From Verrucomicrobium sp. (GTDB lineage Bacteria > Verrucomicrobiota > Verrucomicrobiia > Methylacidiphilales > UBA1321): DNA of 64,000 nucleotides. The notes under the pieces were generated by a model, which was not told where the DNA came from, ran no database searches, and saw nothing but the letters and a program-made list of their open reading frames with translations. Position 1 is the first letter of the stretch. Every line of letters begins with the position of its first letter. A program made the position numbers and the translations under genes. Below are positions 26,999 through 36,234 of this stretch, piece after piece. The stretch spans positions 1-64,000 of the forward strand of contig JAFIGT010000022.1 in NCBI GenBank assembly GCA_017849585.1. The letters are read 5' to 3'.

Positions 26999-27169
26999 CT
27001 ACACCAACGAAGCGACCTGAACGCGAGGATATTTCGGTTTAATCAATGGCTTGGGTGCGGAGGCCGTTCCGCTGGCCGCCCCCGAGAGGGCTACCTCCAG
27101 AAGAATGACTGTGGCGAGAGTGAGCACGTAGTACTTACAGGAACCGAGACAGGTGATTAATAGCTTCAT
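26999..27169 (-). CDS. Small exported or membrane peptide
   Basis: The 56-codon frame has AAGGA 6-7 bases before its ATG. The hydrophobic core (about residues 13-32) suggests a signal or membrane segment, followed by a basic Pro/Lys-rich tail (KPLIKPKYPRV). It is divergent from the TpsA gene. No family recognised. Support comes from the Shine-Dalgarno and the signal-like composition only. Confidence 0.4.
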   Translation of the reverse strand: MKLLITCLGSCKYYVLTLATVILLEVALSGAASGTASAPKPLIKPKYPRVQVASLV

Positions 27170-27325
27170 AGCGATCCTTGCTTCACCACTTTTCGTCTCG
27201 CAGCCGGACAATATTAGCGAATTGTAATAAGTCGCAGTCAATCGCCGGGCATTAGAATTGCTACGTTCTAAAACCCTAAAAAATTGTTGGCCTTGTTCAA
27301 TATCAACCCGTATAAATTCTGCGCC

Positions 27326-30300
27326 ATGAAGCCCCGAGCACCACATCGATTCCTCTTCGCAATCTTTGTTTTCGCGGCTTCCCTTTCCCTCCGCGCCAAT
27401 CCGACGGGCGGCGATGTCGTGGGTGGTTCCGCCCAGATCTCCGGAGGCGCGGGCACCTTGGTGGTCACTTCGGCCACACAACGCACGATCATCAACTGGC
27501 AGGACTTCTCCATCGGTGCAGGGGAACTCACCAAATTCATCCAGCCTTCCGCCAACAGTGCGGTCCTCAATCGTGTGGTCGGCAGCAATCTCTCCTCCAT
27601 CTACGGCACGCTGCAATCCAATGGCTCCGTCTACCTCATCAACCCCAATGGCATCGTCATCGGCCCCGGCGGCGTGATCAATGCCCAGACCTTCATCGCA
27701 AGCACGCAGAATCTCAGCAACGAGAATTTTCTGCAGGGCGGCGACCTCCTTTTCAGCGGCAACTCCAATGCCTCGATCTCCAACCAAGGCACCATCACCG
27801 CACTCGGCGGCGACATCGTCCTGATCGCCCGTCAGGTCGAGAACACCGGTTCGCTCAACGCCGACTCCGGCACAGTGGCGCTCGCGGCTGGGACACAGAT
27901 CTTGCTGAAGGAATCGGGCTCGGAACGGATTTTCGTTCAGGGCGGAACTGGCTCCGTGCTTAACCGCGGCCTGATCCAATCCGTGCAAGCCGAGCTCAAG
28001 GCCAATGGCGATAACATGTACGCCCTCGCGATCAACAACGAAGGCATCATCCGCGCCACCGGCTTCAATCAATCCGGCGGTCGCGTCCTCCTCAAATCCG
28101 CGCGCGGCACGGTCCACAATAACGGCACCATCACCGCCACCCGCCAGCGCGCCACGGCAACCGACGGCGGCGACATCCAGCTCATCGGCGAGCGCGTCTT
28201 CGTCACGGGCGGCCTGCTCAATGCCAGCGGTGTTCAGGGCGGCACGATTCTCATTGGAGGCGATTATCAGGGCGCAAACCCCGATCTGCTCAATTCCCGC
28301 CAAACCTACATCGGCTCCGCCGCGCAACTCATCGCCGACGGCACCATCGCAGGCGGCAAAGTGGTCGTCTGGTCCGACGAAGGCACCACCTTCAACGGCT
28401 CCATCTCCGCACTCGGCGCCGGCACGGTAGAAGTCTCCGGCAAGACGGGACTCGCCTTCAACGGCACCGTCGTCACCGGGGGCGGCTCGCTCCTGCTCGA
28501 TCCTCAGTCCATCACCGTGCAAGCCACGCTGCCCAACATCGACGGACTCGGTCTCGGCACCGACATCACCTCCGCCGCCCAGCTCAGCAACCCCGCCACC
28601 TACGGCGCGGTCAACAGCGTCATCACCGCCGCCGCAGTCAACGCCCTCCTCACTGGCAACGCCACGGTGCAACTCTCCGCCACGGTCCAGATCACGGTCA
28701 ACGCCTCCATCACCGCCACCGGCGTCGGCAGTCTGCTTTTGAGCGCGCCCACCGTGAATCTCAACGCCGTCATCTCCCTGCCCAACGGCGGTTCGCTCAC
28801 TGGCACCGCCACCGTCGTTAACGTCGGCGCCGCCGGTCGCATCCAGAACGGCATCGACGTCGCCGCCTCGGGGGCCACGGTCAATCTCGCCGCCGCGACC
28901 TACATTGAACAAGTCCGCATCAGTGGCAAAAATCTGACGTTAAATGGCATGGGAGCCACCACGGTGATTCAGATTCCCGCCACGCCCCTCACCAACTCCT
29001 TCGTCTACACCGGCAACGGTGCTACCTACCACTCCATCATCCAGGTCGACAACGCCAGTACGGTGAACATCCAGAACCTCACCGTCGATGGCCTCGGTGT
29101 CGCCTCCAACTTCCTCAACCACCGCTTCACCGGCATCGGCTACCACAACGCGGGCGGCACGATCAACAACGTCACGGTCAAAAACATCAACGAAGGGCCC
29201 ACCGCCGGAACGCAGCACGGCTTCGGCATTCTCGCCGCCGTGGATACCGGCAGCTATCACCTCAATGTTTTCAACTCGAACATCACCAAGTTCGAGAAAC
29301 AGGGCATCACCCTGCGCGGCGCGGGCCTCACCTACAACGTCTCCAACAACACGCTCGATAACAAAGATCAAATCTGGGCCACCCCCAACGGCATCGTCGT
29401 CTTCGAAGGCGCGACCGGTCTCATCCAGAACAACACGCTCACCAACATCAACGGCTTCCTCCCCGGCACCGACGCGGCGGGTATTCTCCTCCTCAACGCC
29501 GGCGCAGGCACGCAGGTGCTCAACAACAGCATCACCAATGTCGACATCGGCATCTATTCCGACAGCGCCAAAGGCAATCTCCTCATTCAAGGCAACACCG
29601 TCACCAACGGCAACTACGGCATCTATATCTCCTCCACGGGTGGCATCACCACCCTGCAGAACAACATCGTCGCGAATGCCGCCTATGTGAACGGTTACCT
29701 CTACAGCACTACCGATCAGGTCTTCAATCTCATCAACAACCAATGGATCAACGGTGTCGACGGACTCTACATTCAGGGCAGCGGCGCGACAGGCCCCCTC
29801 GTCTCCATCAATAGCGACAAGTTCACCAATCTCTCCGGCTACTACATCGCCCTCTACGACGCCCCGCACAACGTCTACTCCCAGCCCGGCTCGGCGCACA
29901 TGACCTTCGACGGGCTCGACACCGGCCTCTACAACATCAACCATAGTCCGCTCACCCTGGCGCAATTCATCGCCGTCAATGCCAAGATCTACGATCAACG
30001 CGACATCTTCGAAGGTCTCGTCTTGCCCTACTACGCCACCTACGCGCAACCTCCCGTTCCCAATCCCGCTCCGGTGATCACCCCCAATAACCCGCTCCTC
30101 GACCCGCTCTATGGACAGGTCGATTTCCTCGCCGACAATCTCTACAGCTTCCGTCCCCACGAGGAAGGCGCCTACTACATCGCATTCCGCAGCACGACCG
30201 CCGGTAACGCCGCCGGCTGGGGCAATCAGCCTGTCCTCAGCGCCTTGTCCAGCTACGACGTGCAGGGCAACCAAAAAGACATCATCCGTATTCTGCCGCG

Positions 30301-30352
30301 CACCGAAGGTAGCTCCGCCAACAACCTCTCGTTCCTGATCCCACCGCTCTAA
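27326..30352 (+). CDS. TpsA-type exoprotein with TPS secretion domain and beta-helix passenger
   Basis: The 1008-residue exoprotein has a signal peptide followed by a filamentous-haemagglutinin N-terminal (TPS) domain: NWQDFSIGAGE, NRVVG and LINPNGIVIGPGG are diagnostic. Residues about 500-900 form right-handed parallel beta-helix repeats of the NosD/pectate-lyase-like kind, with many N-N-T and I-x-N-N turns, instead of FHA adhesin repeats. It is exported by the partner encoded 4 bases downstream. ATG at 27326 is preferred over an upstream TTG. No Shine-Dalgarno. Confidence 0.9.
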   Translation: MKPRAPHRFLFAIFVFAASLSLRANPTGGDVVGGSAQISGGAGTLVVTSATQRTIINWQDFSIGAGELTKFIQPSANSAVLNRVVGSNLSSIYGTLQSNGSVYLINPNGIVIGPGGVINAQTFIASTQNLSNENFLQGGDLLFSGNSNASISNQGTITALGGDIVLIARQVENTGSLNADSGTVALAAGTQILLKESGSERIFVQGGTGSVLNRGLIQSVQAELKANGDNMYALAINNEGIIRATGFNQSGGRVLLKSARGTVHNNGTITATRQRATATDGGDIQLIGERVFVTGGLLNASGVQGGTILIGGDYQGANPDLLNSRQTYIGSAAQLIADGTIAGGKVVVWSDEGTTFNGSISALGAGTVEVSGKTGLAFNGTVVTGGGSLLLDPQSITVQATLPNIDGLGLGTDITSAAQLSNPATYGAVNSVITAAAVNALLTGNATVQLSATVQITVNASITATGVGSLLLSAPTVNLNAVISLPNGGSLTGTATVVNVGAAGRIQNGIDVAASGATVNLAAATYIEQVRISGKNLTLNGMGATTVIQIPATPLTNSFVYTGNGATYHSIIQVDNASTVNIQNLTVDGLGVASNFLNHRFTGIGYHNAGGTINNVTVKNINEGPTAGTQHGFGILAAVDTGSYHLNVFNSNITKFEKQGITLRGAGLTYNVSNNTLDNKDQIWATPNGIVVFEGATGLIQNNTLTNINGFLPGTDAAGILLLNAGAGTQVLNNSITNVDIGIYSDSAKGNLLIQGNTVTNGNYGIYISSTGGITTLQNNIVANAAYVNGYLYSTTDQVFNLINNQWINGVDGLYIQGSGATGPLVSINSDKFTNLSGYYIALYDAPHNVYSQPGSAHMTFDGLDTGLYNINHSPLTLAQFIAVNAKIYDQRDIFEGLVLPYYATYAQPPVPNPAPVITPNNPLLDPLYGQVDFLADNLYSFRPHEEGAYYIAFRSTTAGNAAGWGNQPVLSALSSYDVQGNQKDIIRILPRTEGSSANNLSFLIPPL

Positions 30353-30356
30353 ATCA

Positions 30357-32120
30357 ATGCTTTTTCGTCAACGCCGTTTTACCAACTCGATCCTCCTTGG
30401 CTTTTGCTTCCTACTCCTGATCTCCCAGGTGCGAATCTCCCATGCCCAGAACATGGAGCTCATCGCGCCGAAGGAACCGCCGCGCAAGACCGCCCCCGCT
30501 CAACTCCCCACTCCTCCGCTGCAACCCGCCGCTGAGACCAGCGAAGCCATTGTCATCAACTCCCTCGTCGGTCTCGTCCTGCTCAACAGCCCGGATCACA
30601 TCATGGAGACCTCCGAAGCCGCCGCTGTCCGCGGCCTCCGCGCCACGGAAGTTCCGCTCTGCCAGCAACCCGGCTTCAAGTCCGTCACCAACCGATACCT
30701 CGGCAAGCCGCTCTCGGGAAAAAGTCTCAGCGAGCTGATGCACGATATCATCCTGTATTACCGCTCGGTCGATCATCCAGTCGTCGACGTCTTCGCGCCC
30801 GAGCAGGACGTCACCGATGGCGTACTGCAACTCGTCGTGATCGAGGCCAAGGTGGGCGAGAAAAAAGTGGAGGGCAACCGCTGGTTCAGTTCCCGTTCAC
30901 TCACCGACGAAATTCGCCTGAAGAGTGGCGACTACATCAACGCCCGCACGCTCCTTTCCGATCTCGACTGGCTCAATCGCAATCCTTTCCGCGCCGTCAA
31001 CCTCATCTACTCCCGCGGCGAAGATCTCGGCACGACCGATCTCATCCTGCAGACACAGGATCGCTTCCCGCTGCGCGTCTTCACCGGCTACGAAAACACC
31101 GGCAACCAGCTCACCGGCCTCGACCGTTACCTCGCCGGTTTCAACTGGGGCGACGCCTTCGGCCTCGGTCAGCAGATCAACTACCAGTACACCACCAGTG
31201 GCGATTTCAGCTCCTTCCGCGCCCATAGCGGCGGCTACATCATTCCGCTGCCGTGGCGACACATCGTGAGCCTCTATGGCGGCTATGCGGAATCGAGTGC
31301 GCTCGACAGCACCTCCCTCGTCCGCCTCAAGGGTCGTGGCTGGCAAACCAGCGGCCGCTACACCGTCCCGCTGCCCGGCAGCAGTGCGCTCGTGCACGAA
31401 GCGTTCACCGGATTCGATTTCAAGATCAGCAATAACAATCTCGATTTCGGCGGCAGCAGCGTCTACCAGAACTCCACCGACATCGACCAATTCGTCTTCG
31501 GCTACAACGCCAGCGTCACGGACAGTTGGGGTGCCACCAACGGAGGCCTCACCGTCTACTACAGCCCCGGCGACCTCAGTGGCGCGAACAACAACGCCAT
31601 ATTCAATCAGGCCCGCACCGATGCGAAAGCCGCCTACACCTACGCGCTCTTCACACTCGAACGGGTGACGAAACTTCCCTTCGGCTTCACATGGGACCTG
31701 CGCGGCACCGCCCAACTCGCCAATGAAAATCTCCTCGGCAGCGAACAACTCGGCCTCGGTGGTTTCAGCACCGTGCGCGGTTACGAGGAACGCGAGGTCA
31801 ACGGCGACCAAGGCTGGATCATCAACAACGAAATTCGCACCCCGCCCGTCAGCCTCACCCAGCTTTTCACCAAGTGCAGCGCCGCACAAGACAGCCTGCA
31901 ATTCCTCTTCTTCTGGGATTACGGCACCATCAGCAATGTCGCCAAACAACCCGGCGAATCCGCCAACATCACCCTCACCAGCATCGGCCCCGGCGTGCGC
32001 TACAAAATCAATACCTACGCCAGCCTGCGCTTCGACTACGGCTTCCAGCTCAAAGATAGCGGCGTGGCCAATAATAACGATGGCTCCTACGGCCATCTCG
32101 CTTTCCTGCTAAGCTACTAA
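30357..32120 (+). CDS. TpsB outer membrane transporter (ShlB/FhaC family)
   Basis: The 587-residue protein has a signal peptide, a POTRA_2 domain (about residues 90-190) and a C-terminal 16-strand barrel typical of haemolysin-activator transporters, with GLGGFSTVRGYEER matching the conserved VRGY loop (VRGF/VRGY of Omp85-TpsB). It ends in an aromatic-rich last strand (AFLLSY), as expected for BAM insertion. It secretes the TpsA protein encoded just upstream; the 4-base gap implies an operon. Confidence 0.93.
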   Translation: MLFRQRRFTNSILLGFCFLLLISQVRISHAQNMELIAPKEPPRKTAPAQLPTPPLQPAAETSEAIVINSLVGLVLLNSPDHIMETSEAAAVRGLRATEVPLCQQPGFKSVTNRYLGKPLSGKSLSELMHDIILYYRSVDHPVVDVFAPEQDVTDGVLQLVVIEAKVGEKKVEGNRWFSSRSLTDEIRLKSGDYINARTLLSDLDWLNRNPFRAVNLIYSRGEDLGTTDLILQTQDRFPLRVFTGYENTGNQLTGLDRYLAGFNWGDAFGLGQQINYQYTTSGDFSSFRAHSGGYIIPLPWRHIVSLYGGYAESSALDSTSLVRLKGRGWQTSGRYTVPLPGSSALVHEAFTGFDFKISNNNLDFGGSSVYQNSTDIDQFVFGYNASVTDSWGATNGGLTVYYSPGDLSGANNNAIFNQARTDAKAAYTYALFTLERVTKLPFGFTWDLRGTAQLANENLLGSEQLGLGGFSTVRGYEEREVNGDQGWIINNEIRTPPVSLTQLFTKCSAAQDSLQFLFFWDYGTISNVAKQPGESANITLTSIGPGVRYKINTYASLRFDYGFQLKDSGVANNNDGSYGHLAFLLSY

Positions 32121-32148
32121 CCAGCGCGACGCTGGATCACACACGCCG

Positions 32149-32427
32149 CTACTTCACCGCGACGGACGTACCGGCGGGCTGCGCCTGCTTGATTGCGACC
32201 GCCTTTTCGGCACTGACCAATTTCACCCGGCCATCCACCCGCACGAAACGCGTCGCCCGTGTCGTCGCCATCCCGTCAGTATTGATGACCAGCGCCAGCT
32301 CATTGCCATTCGGCGCGCTCGAAACCTTCTTCTCCACCACCACCTGCGGCGTTTCGGCGGAAAGAGGCCCAGCGGTCGTCCACAGCAGCATTGCGATGGG
32401 AGCAGCCCAGTTGCAGCGCATTCTCAT
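32149..32427 (-). CDS. Small periplasmic hypothetical protein
   Basis: The protein is about 92 residues with a signal peptide (MLLWTTAGPLSAE region) and a short soluble domain rich in Val and Lys. An AGGAGG abuts the upstream ATG at 32436 but lies 9 bases from the ATG at 32427, so the latter is chosen. No family recognised. It is convergent with the TpsB gene and stands alone. Confidence 0.6.
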   Translation of the reverse strand: MRMRCNWAAPIAMLLWTTAGPLSAETPQVVVEKKVSSAPNGNELALVINTDGMATTRATRFVRVDGRVKLVSAEKAVAIKQAQPAGTSVAVK

Positions 32428-32529
32428 ATCATTCATCCTCCTAATAAATAATCGGAATCAGAATAAGAAAACTTGATAAATATCAGGGTAAAATAGACCC
32501 TTGTCAATGGAAGCCGGCCCAAAAAAAGC

Positions 32530-33252
32530 CTATTGTTCCCCGAGATGCGCTAACAAGAGCTTCTGCAGGACAAGTGGTTGCAACACCTCCACCCGCTTGC
32601 CGTGGATCGCAATTAATTTTTCCTCGCGGAGCTTTGCCAGCGTCCGCGAGAGCGTTTCTCCCCGCGTACTCAACTCCGCCGCGAGCATGGTTTTGGTCAT
32701 GCCTAACTCAATCGAAACCGGCTTCGCCCCCAGCGGCTTCGGGCAACGCTTCACCAACCAGTTCAGCACCCGCGTCTCCACGTCCTTCAAAGTGAGATCA
32801 TCCAGCGAACTCACCAACACCCGCAAATGCTGGCTCATCGACGCCAGCATGCGCAGCGCCAGATCGGGCCGCCTTTTCACCCACTGCAACATCTCCGTCT
32901 TGGGCACGAGAATCAGATCGCTCGCCTCGATGGCGCGCGCATCCGCCGGATAACCGGTCTCGCTCGCGAGCGCCGCTTCGGCGAAGGACTCGCCCTCACG
33001 GAAAAGATGGATCACCTGCTCCTTGCCATTGGCGCCGATGCGGTGGACATTGATCGTCCCGGTGCGCACCACGTAAAAGCCCACCGACGGCTCGCCCGCG
33101 CGGAAAACGTACTCGCCTTTGCCGTAGGTCTGTAAACGCGAGAAAGCCGCGATGCCCTCCAGATCTTCCTGCGGCAAGCCCGCGAAAAGCGGACAAGTGT
33201 GCAACGTATTCACGAGAGCGGCCACGCGCAAATCAGCGGTCGGTTTCGGCAT
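32530..33252 (-). CDS. Crp/Fnr family regulator
   Basis: The 240-residue protein has a cyclic-nucleotide-binding-like sensor (GEYVFRAGEPSVGFYVV, FREGESFAE) and a C-terminal winged helix (TKTMLAAELSTRGETLSRTLAKL). No N-terminal Cys cluster for a 4Fe-4S centre is present, so it is not a classical oxygen-sensing Fnr; DNR/NnrR-type NO sensors also lack it. It is followed upstream in the same orientation by DUF59 and oxidase-like genes, suggesting a nitrogen-oxide regulon. Confidence 0.9.
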   Translation of the reverse strand: MPKPTADLRVAALVNTLHTCPLFAGLPQEDLEGIAAFSRLQTYGKGEYVFRAGEPSVGFYVVRTGTINVHRIGANGKEQVIHLFREGESFAEAALASETGYPADARAIEASDLILVPKTEMLQWVKRRPDLALRMLASMSQHLRVLVSSLDDLTLKDVETRVLNWLVKRCPKPLGAKPVSIELGMTKTMLAAELSTRGETLSRTLAKLREEKLIAIHGKRVEVLQPLVLQKLLLAHLGEQ

Positions 33253-33289
33253 GTCCGGATTCTGGCGACCTCTCCAGTCTGAAGCACGC

Positions 33290-33607
33290 TTAAAAGAAAC
33301 AGCCGAGGTCACGCCGCGCACTCTCGCTCATCATCGACACATTCCAGACCGGCTCCCACACGAGATTCACTTCCACCATTTCAATCCCGTCGATCGTCGC
33401 CAGCATCCGCCTTACGCCACTCGTAATCGCGTCATGCATCGGGCACCCCCGCGTGCTCAGGGTCATCGTCACCCGCACCGTCTTGTCTTCAATGGCCACA
33501 CCGTAGATCAATCCCAGATCCACAATATTGCAGCCCAGTTCGGGATCGATCACCGCGCGCAGTAATCGCCACACAATTTCCTCGGGAGTTTCGAGTGGAG
33601 TCGTCAT
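33290..33607 (-). CDS. DUF59/MIP18 family protein (iron-sulfur maturation type)
   Basis: The 105-residue protein has the DUF59 fold features: VIDPELGCNIVDLGLIYGV and TLSTRGCPMHDAI, including the conserved Cys. Relatives (SufT, PaaD, MIP18) assist iron-sulfur or other metallocentre assembly. Its start overlaps the upstream oxidase-like gene's stop by 4 bases, so it may help assemble metal centres of that respiratory or NO cluster. Confidence 0.88.
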   Translation of the reverse strand: MTTPLETPEEIVWRLLRAVIDPELGCNIVDLGLIYGVAIEDKTVRVTMTLSTRGCPMHDAITSGVRRMLATIDGIEMVEVNLVWEPVWNVSMMSESARRDLGCFF

Positions 33608-34911
33608 ATCGCATTCACCTCAGGTTTGGCACTGGGAAACGGGCTCATTTGGGGAAACCACCAATGCCGCAGGATCAATCCCGCATTCACGGCAAACACG
33701 CCCACGCTCACCAACCACAGAATCGCCCCCAGCCGGGAAATCAGCGCATTGCTCTCGAGTGTCCCGACGCACACCACGACCAGCGCCATCAGATACAGCC
33801 AGAATCCCACCGCCTGCAAGCGCGCGGAATAGAGATCCGCCAACGCGGGAATTTGCGCCCGGCCGATGTGTGGACTGTAGCTTCGAAACCAGACGAGGAA
33901 CGGCAGAATTTTATAGAGCATCCCGAGAATCGCAAAGATCACCACGCCAAAGAGCCCCAACAACGCATAGACCGATTCCAGTTGCATCGTCCACGCCGTG
34001 GGCTCCTCGCTCCACTCCAGAATCAATCCCCCGCACAACGCGGTCGGCGCAAGCAACGTCACCGCCGTCAAAAACATGACCAGTCCCCAATCCAGGGTGC
34101 GACGCTTGCGCGCGCGCAAAATCGCGACCACTTCCACGCCGTAGATCACCAGCCCCAGCCCGATCAATCCCCCGCAGACTGCCGCCGCCACGGGCAATTG
34201 CGCCACGATGGCCGAGACCAGCCAGGCCAGCCCGCCGTTTATCAAAATCAAGATCCACCATGCCCGCGCCTCGCTCTGCAACTCCGAGAGCGCGAACATG
34301 GGGATCAGCTTCAACGACACACCAACAATCAGCATCACAAAAATTCCGACTACGCCGAGGTGCGCATGCGCGTGCATCAACCCGATCGGATTCGGCGGCA
34401 GAAACGGCCAGAACTTGTTCGCCGCGAGCATCAGTCCAGCCGTCATGGTGAGAAACAACCACAGCAACGCAGCGACGACAAATGCCGCGATGACATTCGG
34501 CTTCGCCACCCGGCCCAGCGTCCGCGCGAGATTGTAGACAAAAAACAACATCCCAAAATAGATAAACGACCCTGCGTGCCCCACCTGTTTCATGTCCCAC
34601 ACCGCGAACATCGGCACCATGAGCGTCACGCCGACCAGATGAAACGCCGCATGCCAGCAGACCAATTTTTCGCTGAACAATTTCGTCTCCAGCGCGACCG
34701 GCACGAGTTGATACACCGATCCCATCACCACCGACAAAATGAATCCCAGGATCAGCAGATGCGCTGCCGCGACCGTGTGCGGACGGTAATGATAACTCGT
34801 CACCAACTCCGGCTCCGCCACCAACCACACCGCGCCCAGCAGCAAACACGCCAGACCGTAGATCATGAAGATCAGCGGCAGCGTGGTGGATGGGGCGTGA
34901 TTTTGGGCCAT
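33604..34911 (-). CDS. Haem-copper-oxidase-like/NnrS-like 12-TM protein
   Basis: The protein is 435 residues with about 12 TM segments. His-rich TM ends (AAAHLLILGF, CWHAAFHLVG, LMHAHAHLGVVG) resemble ligands in subunit I of haem-copper oxidases and in NnrS. A segment ending G-x2-Y-x-L-x-P is repeated with variation near residues 75, 205 and 345. It probably binds haem and acts in NO or oxygen chemistry at the membrane. The ATG at 34911 is placed just before the first TM. The surrounding DUF2249, cupin and Crp/Fnr genes support a nitrogen-oxide role; a full oxidase subunit II is absent. Confidence 0.75.
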   Translation of the reverse strand: MAQNHAPSTTLPLIFMIYGLACLLLGAVWLVAEPELVTSYHYRPHTVAAAHLLILGFILSVVMGSVYQLVPVALETKLFSEKLVCWHAAFHLVGVTLMVPMFAVWDMKQVGHAGSFIYFGMLFFVYNLARTLGRVAKPNVIAAFVVAALLWLFLTMTAGLMLAANKFWPFLPPNPIGLMHAHAHLGVVGIFVMLIVGVSLKLIPMFALSELQSEARAWWILILINGGLAWLVSAIVAQLPVAAAVCGGLIGLGLVIYGVEVVAILRARKRRTLDWGLVMFLTAVTLLAPTALCGGLILEWSEEPTAWTMQLESVYALLGLFGVVIFAILGMLYKILPFLVWFRSYSPHIGRAQIPALADLYSARLQAVGFWLYLMALVVVCVGTLESNALISRLGAILWLVSVGVFAVNAGLILRHWWFPQMSPFPSAKPEVNAI

Positions 34912-34951
34912 GCGCGTTCTCTCAAGGGGATAGCGTTGGGGACACGGTTTC

Positions 34952-35473
34952 TTAGGAACAGGTGATAAGGGTGATCCAGCTTCCATCCGGTTGCTCCTCG
35001 CTGCTCGACTGGAAGCCGCGTTCCTTCAGCGCGTCGATTAAATGCAGGGGCCGGCGATCCGTGTGCGCTTCGAGTTGATCGCCCGCCTTGAGTTTTTCCA
35101 CCTCAGTCAGAATTTTTACCATCGGCTGTGGCGGTTCCAATCCCCGCGCATCGACCGTGTGTAAGGCTGGCGCGCTCGACGCGGCCACTTTTTCCGGCAC
35201 GGTCACATCCTCTTGCGGCAATGCTTCCTCGGCGGGCAACTTCTCCGCAAAGAGCGTCTCCCAATGATTCACTCCCACCTGTCTCGCGCGATGCTTCAAC
35301 CCGAAGCGCCGCAGCACCATTACCAAGGGCAGCGGCTCGAAGGGGGTGATTAATTTCAGGCTTTGTCCGGCCACAATCGTCTGGGCCACCTCGAGAATCC
35401 GGGACAGCGGTTTTTCGCCGCGCTCCAGTTCCTCGCGCACATCCAGAATCACCATCTTCGCGCCGCGGCTCAT
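34952..35473 (-). CDS. DUF2249 protein, two domains
   Basis: The 173-residue protein has two DUF2249 (TusA-like) units: residues about 5-75 (ILDVREELERGEKP, ITPFEPLPLVMVL) and about 105-170 (VDARGLEPPQPMV, the typical D-x-R-G-LEPPxP signature). DUF2249 proteins commonly neighbour nitric oxide reductases and NnrS. It lies 10 bases after the single-domain DUF2249 gene. Molecular role not established. Confidence 0.85.
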   Translation of the reverse strand: MSRGAKMVILDVREELERGEKPLSRILEVAQTIVAGQSLKLITPFEPLPLVMVLRRFGLKHRARQVGVNHWETLFAEKLPAEEALPQEDVTVPEKVAASSAPALHTVDARGLEPPQPMVKILTEVEKLKAGDQLEAHTDRRPLHLIDALKERGFQSSSEEQPDGSWITLITCS

Positions 35474-35483
35474 GGCACGTTCC

Positions 35484-35792
35484 TTATTCCGAGCAGCCGC
35501 ACTTCGACGCGGTCGCCGCTTCGGGGGAAGCCTGTTGCGCTGCTTTCTTCGTGATCTTCACCTGGAAAACCACGGGACCGCGCTCGATGTAATCCCATCC
35601 GTAACCGTCTTGAAATTCCGCTTCGAACTGGTAGCGCAGCGGCACCGGATCGTGGTCATTTTTCAGGACGAAATAATCGCCCACCGTCAGACTATTCCAG
35701 CGGGCAAAGATTTGACCGTGCTTCACCGAGCACGGGATTTCGCGCACGTCGAAGATTTTTTCGGCAGGGATTTCAGCATTATTTTGGCTCAT
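35484..35792 (-). CDS. DUF2249 protein, single domain
   Basis: The 102-residue protein has one DUF2249 domain with IFDVREIPCSVKHGQIFARW and FVLKNDHDPVPLRYQF, plus a C-terminal Cys (KCGCSE). The His and acidic residues of the family suggest metal or haem contact. It is part of the same minus-strand cluster; a cupin gene ends 29 bases upstream. Confidence 0.85.
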   Translation of the reverse strand: MSQNNAEIPAEKIFDVREIPCSVKHGQIFARWNSLTVGDYFVLKNDHDPVPLRYQFEAEFQDGYGWDYIERGPVVFQVKITKKAAQQASPEAATASKCGCSE

Positions 35793-35821
35793 GGTATTTT
35801 CTCTTTGGGTTTTTGGTTAGG

Positions 35822-36187
35822 TTAAGATTGTGGGGAAACAGTCACCAACGTCAGCAGCATGGAAAACGCTTCCTTCGCCTGCACCGCGTGCGGCAGTCCC
35901 GGCGGCATGTACAATTGATCGCCCGCGCGGAGCGTGCGCGGCTCGCCCTTCAGGAAAAACTCGCAGCTTCCGCTGAGGATTTGCACCAGCGCATGATGCG
36001 GCGATGTATGCTCGGTCAGCTCCTGTCCCTCCGCAAAGCCGAAGAGCACTTGCCGCGTGCCGTTCGCACGAAACAACGTGCGGCTGACAATCCCATTCGG
36101 CGCGTACTGCGCCTCGTTGATCAGCGAGATGACTTTCGGTTCGTTGGTGAAAAGCGGTTGTTCGGCCATGCAGGAACTATCGTCCAT
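35822..36187 (-). CDS. Small cupin-domain protein
   Basis: The single-domain cupin is about 121 residues. Metal-binding residues lie in HTSPHHALVQILSG and PPGLPHAV. The start at 36187 is preferred because AAGGA lies about 13 bases upstream; the ATG at 36169 is possible. Cupins of this type recur beside DUF2249 genes in denitrifier clusters and may sense or scavenge small ligands. It is the first gene of the downstream cluster. Confidence 0.8.
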   Translation of the reverse strand: MDDSSCMAEQPLFTNEPKVISLINEAQYAPNGIVSRTLFRANGTRQVLFGFAEGQELTEHTSPHHALVQILSGSCEFFLKGEPRTLRAGDQLYMPPGLPHAVQAKEAFSMLLTLVTVSPQS

Positions 36188-36234
36188 CCCGACCGAAAGT
36201 TCCTTGATGCAGGTCAAACAAATCCGTTTTAGTC

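Noticed and set aside
26999-28912. Long minus-strand ORF of 637 codons antisense to the TpsA gene
   Set aside because: Low-complexity Gly/Asp-rich composition mirrors the opposite strand's codon usage. Only its last 56 codons have their own ATG and Shine-Dalgarno.
28940-30274. Minus-strand ORF of 444 codons over the TpsA gene
   Set aside because: It is an antisense shadow with skewed Asp/Gly/Val content and no start signal.
30897-32096. Minus-strand ORF of 399 codons over the TpsB gene
   Set aside because: It is an antisense shadow. The plus strand has the TpsB motifs.
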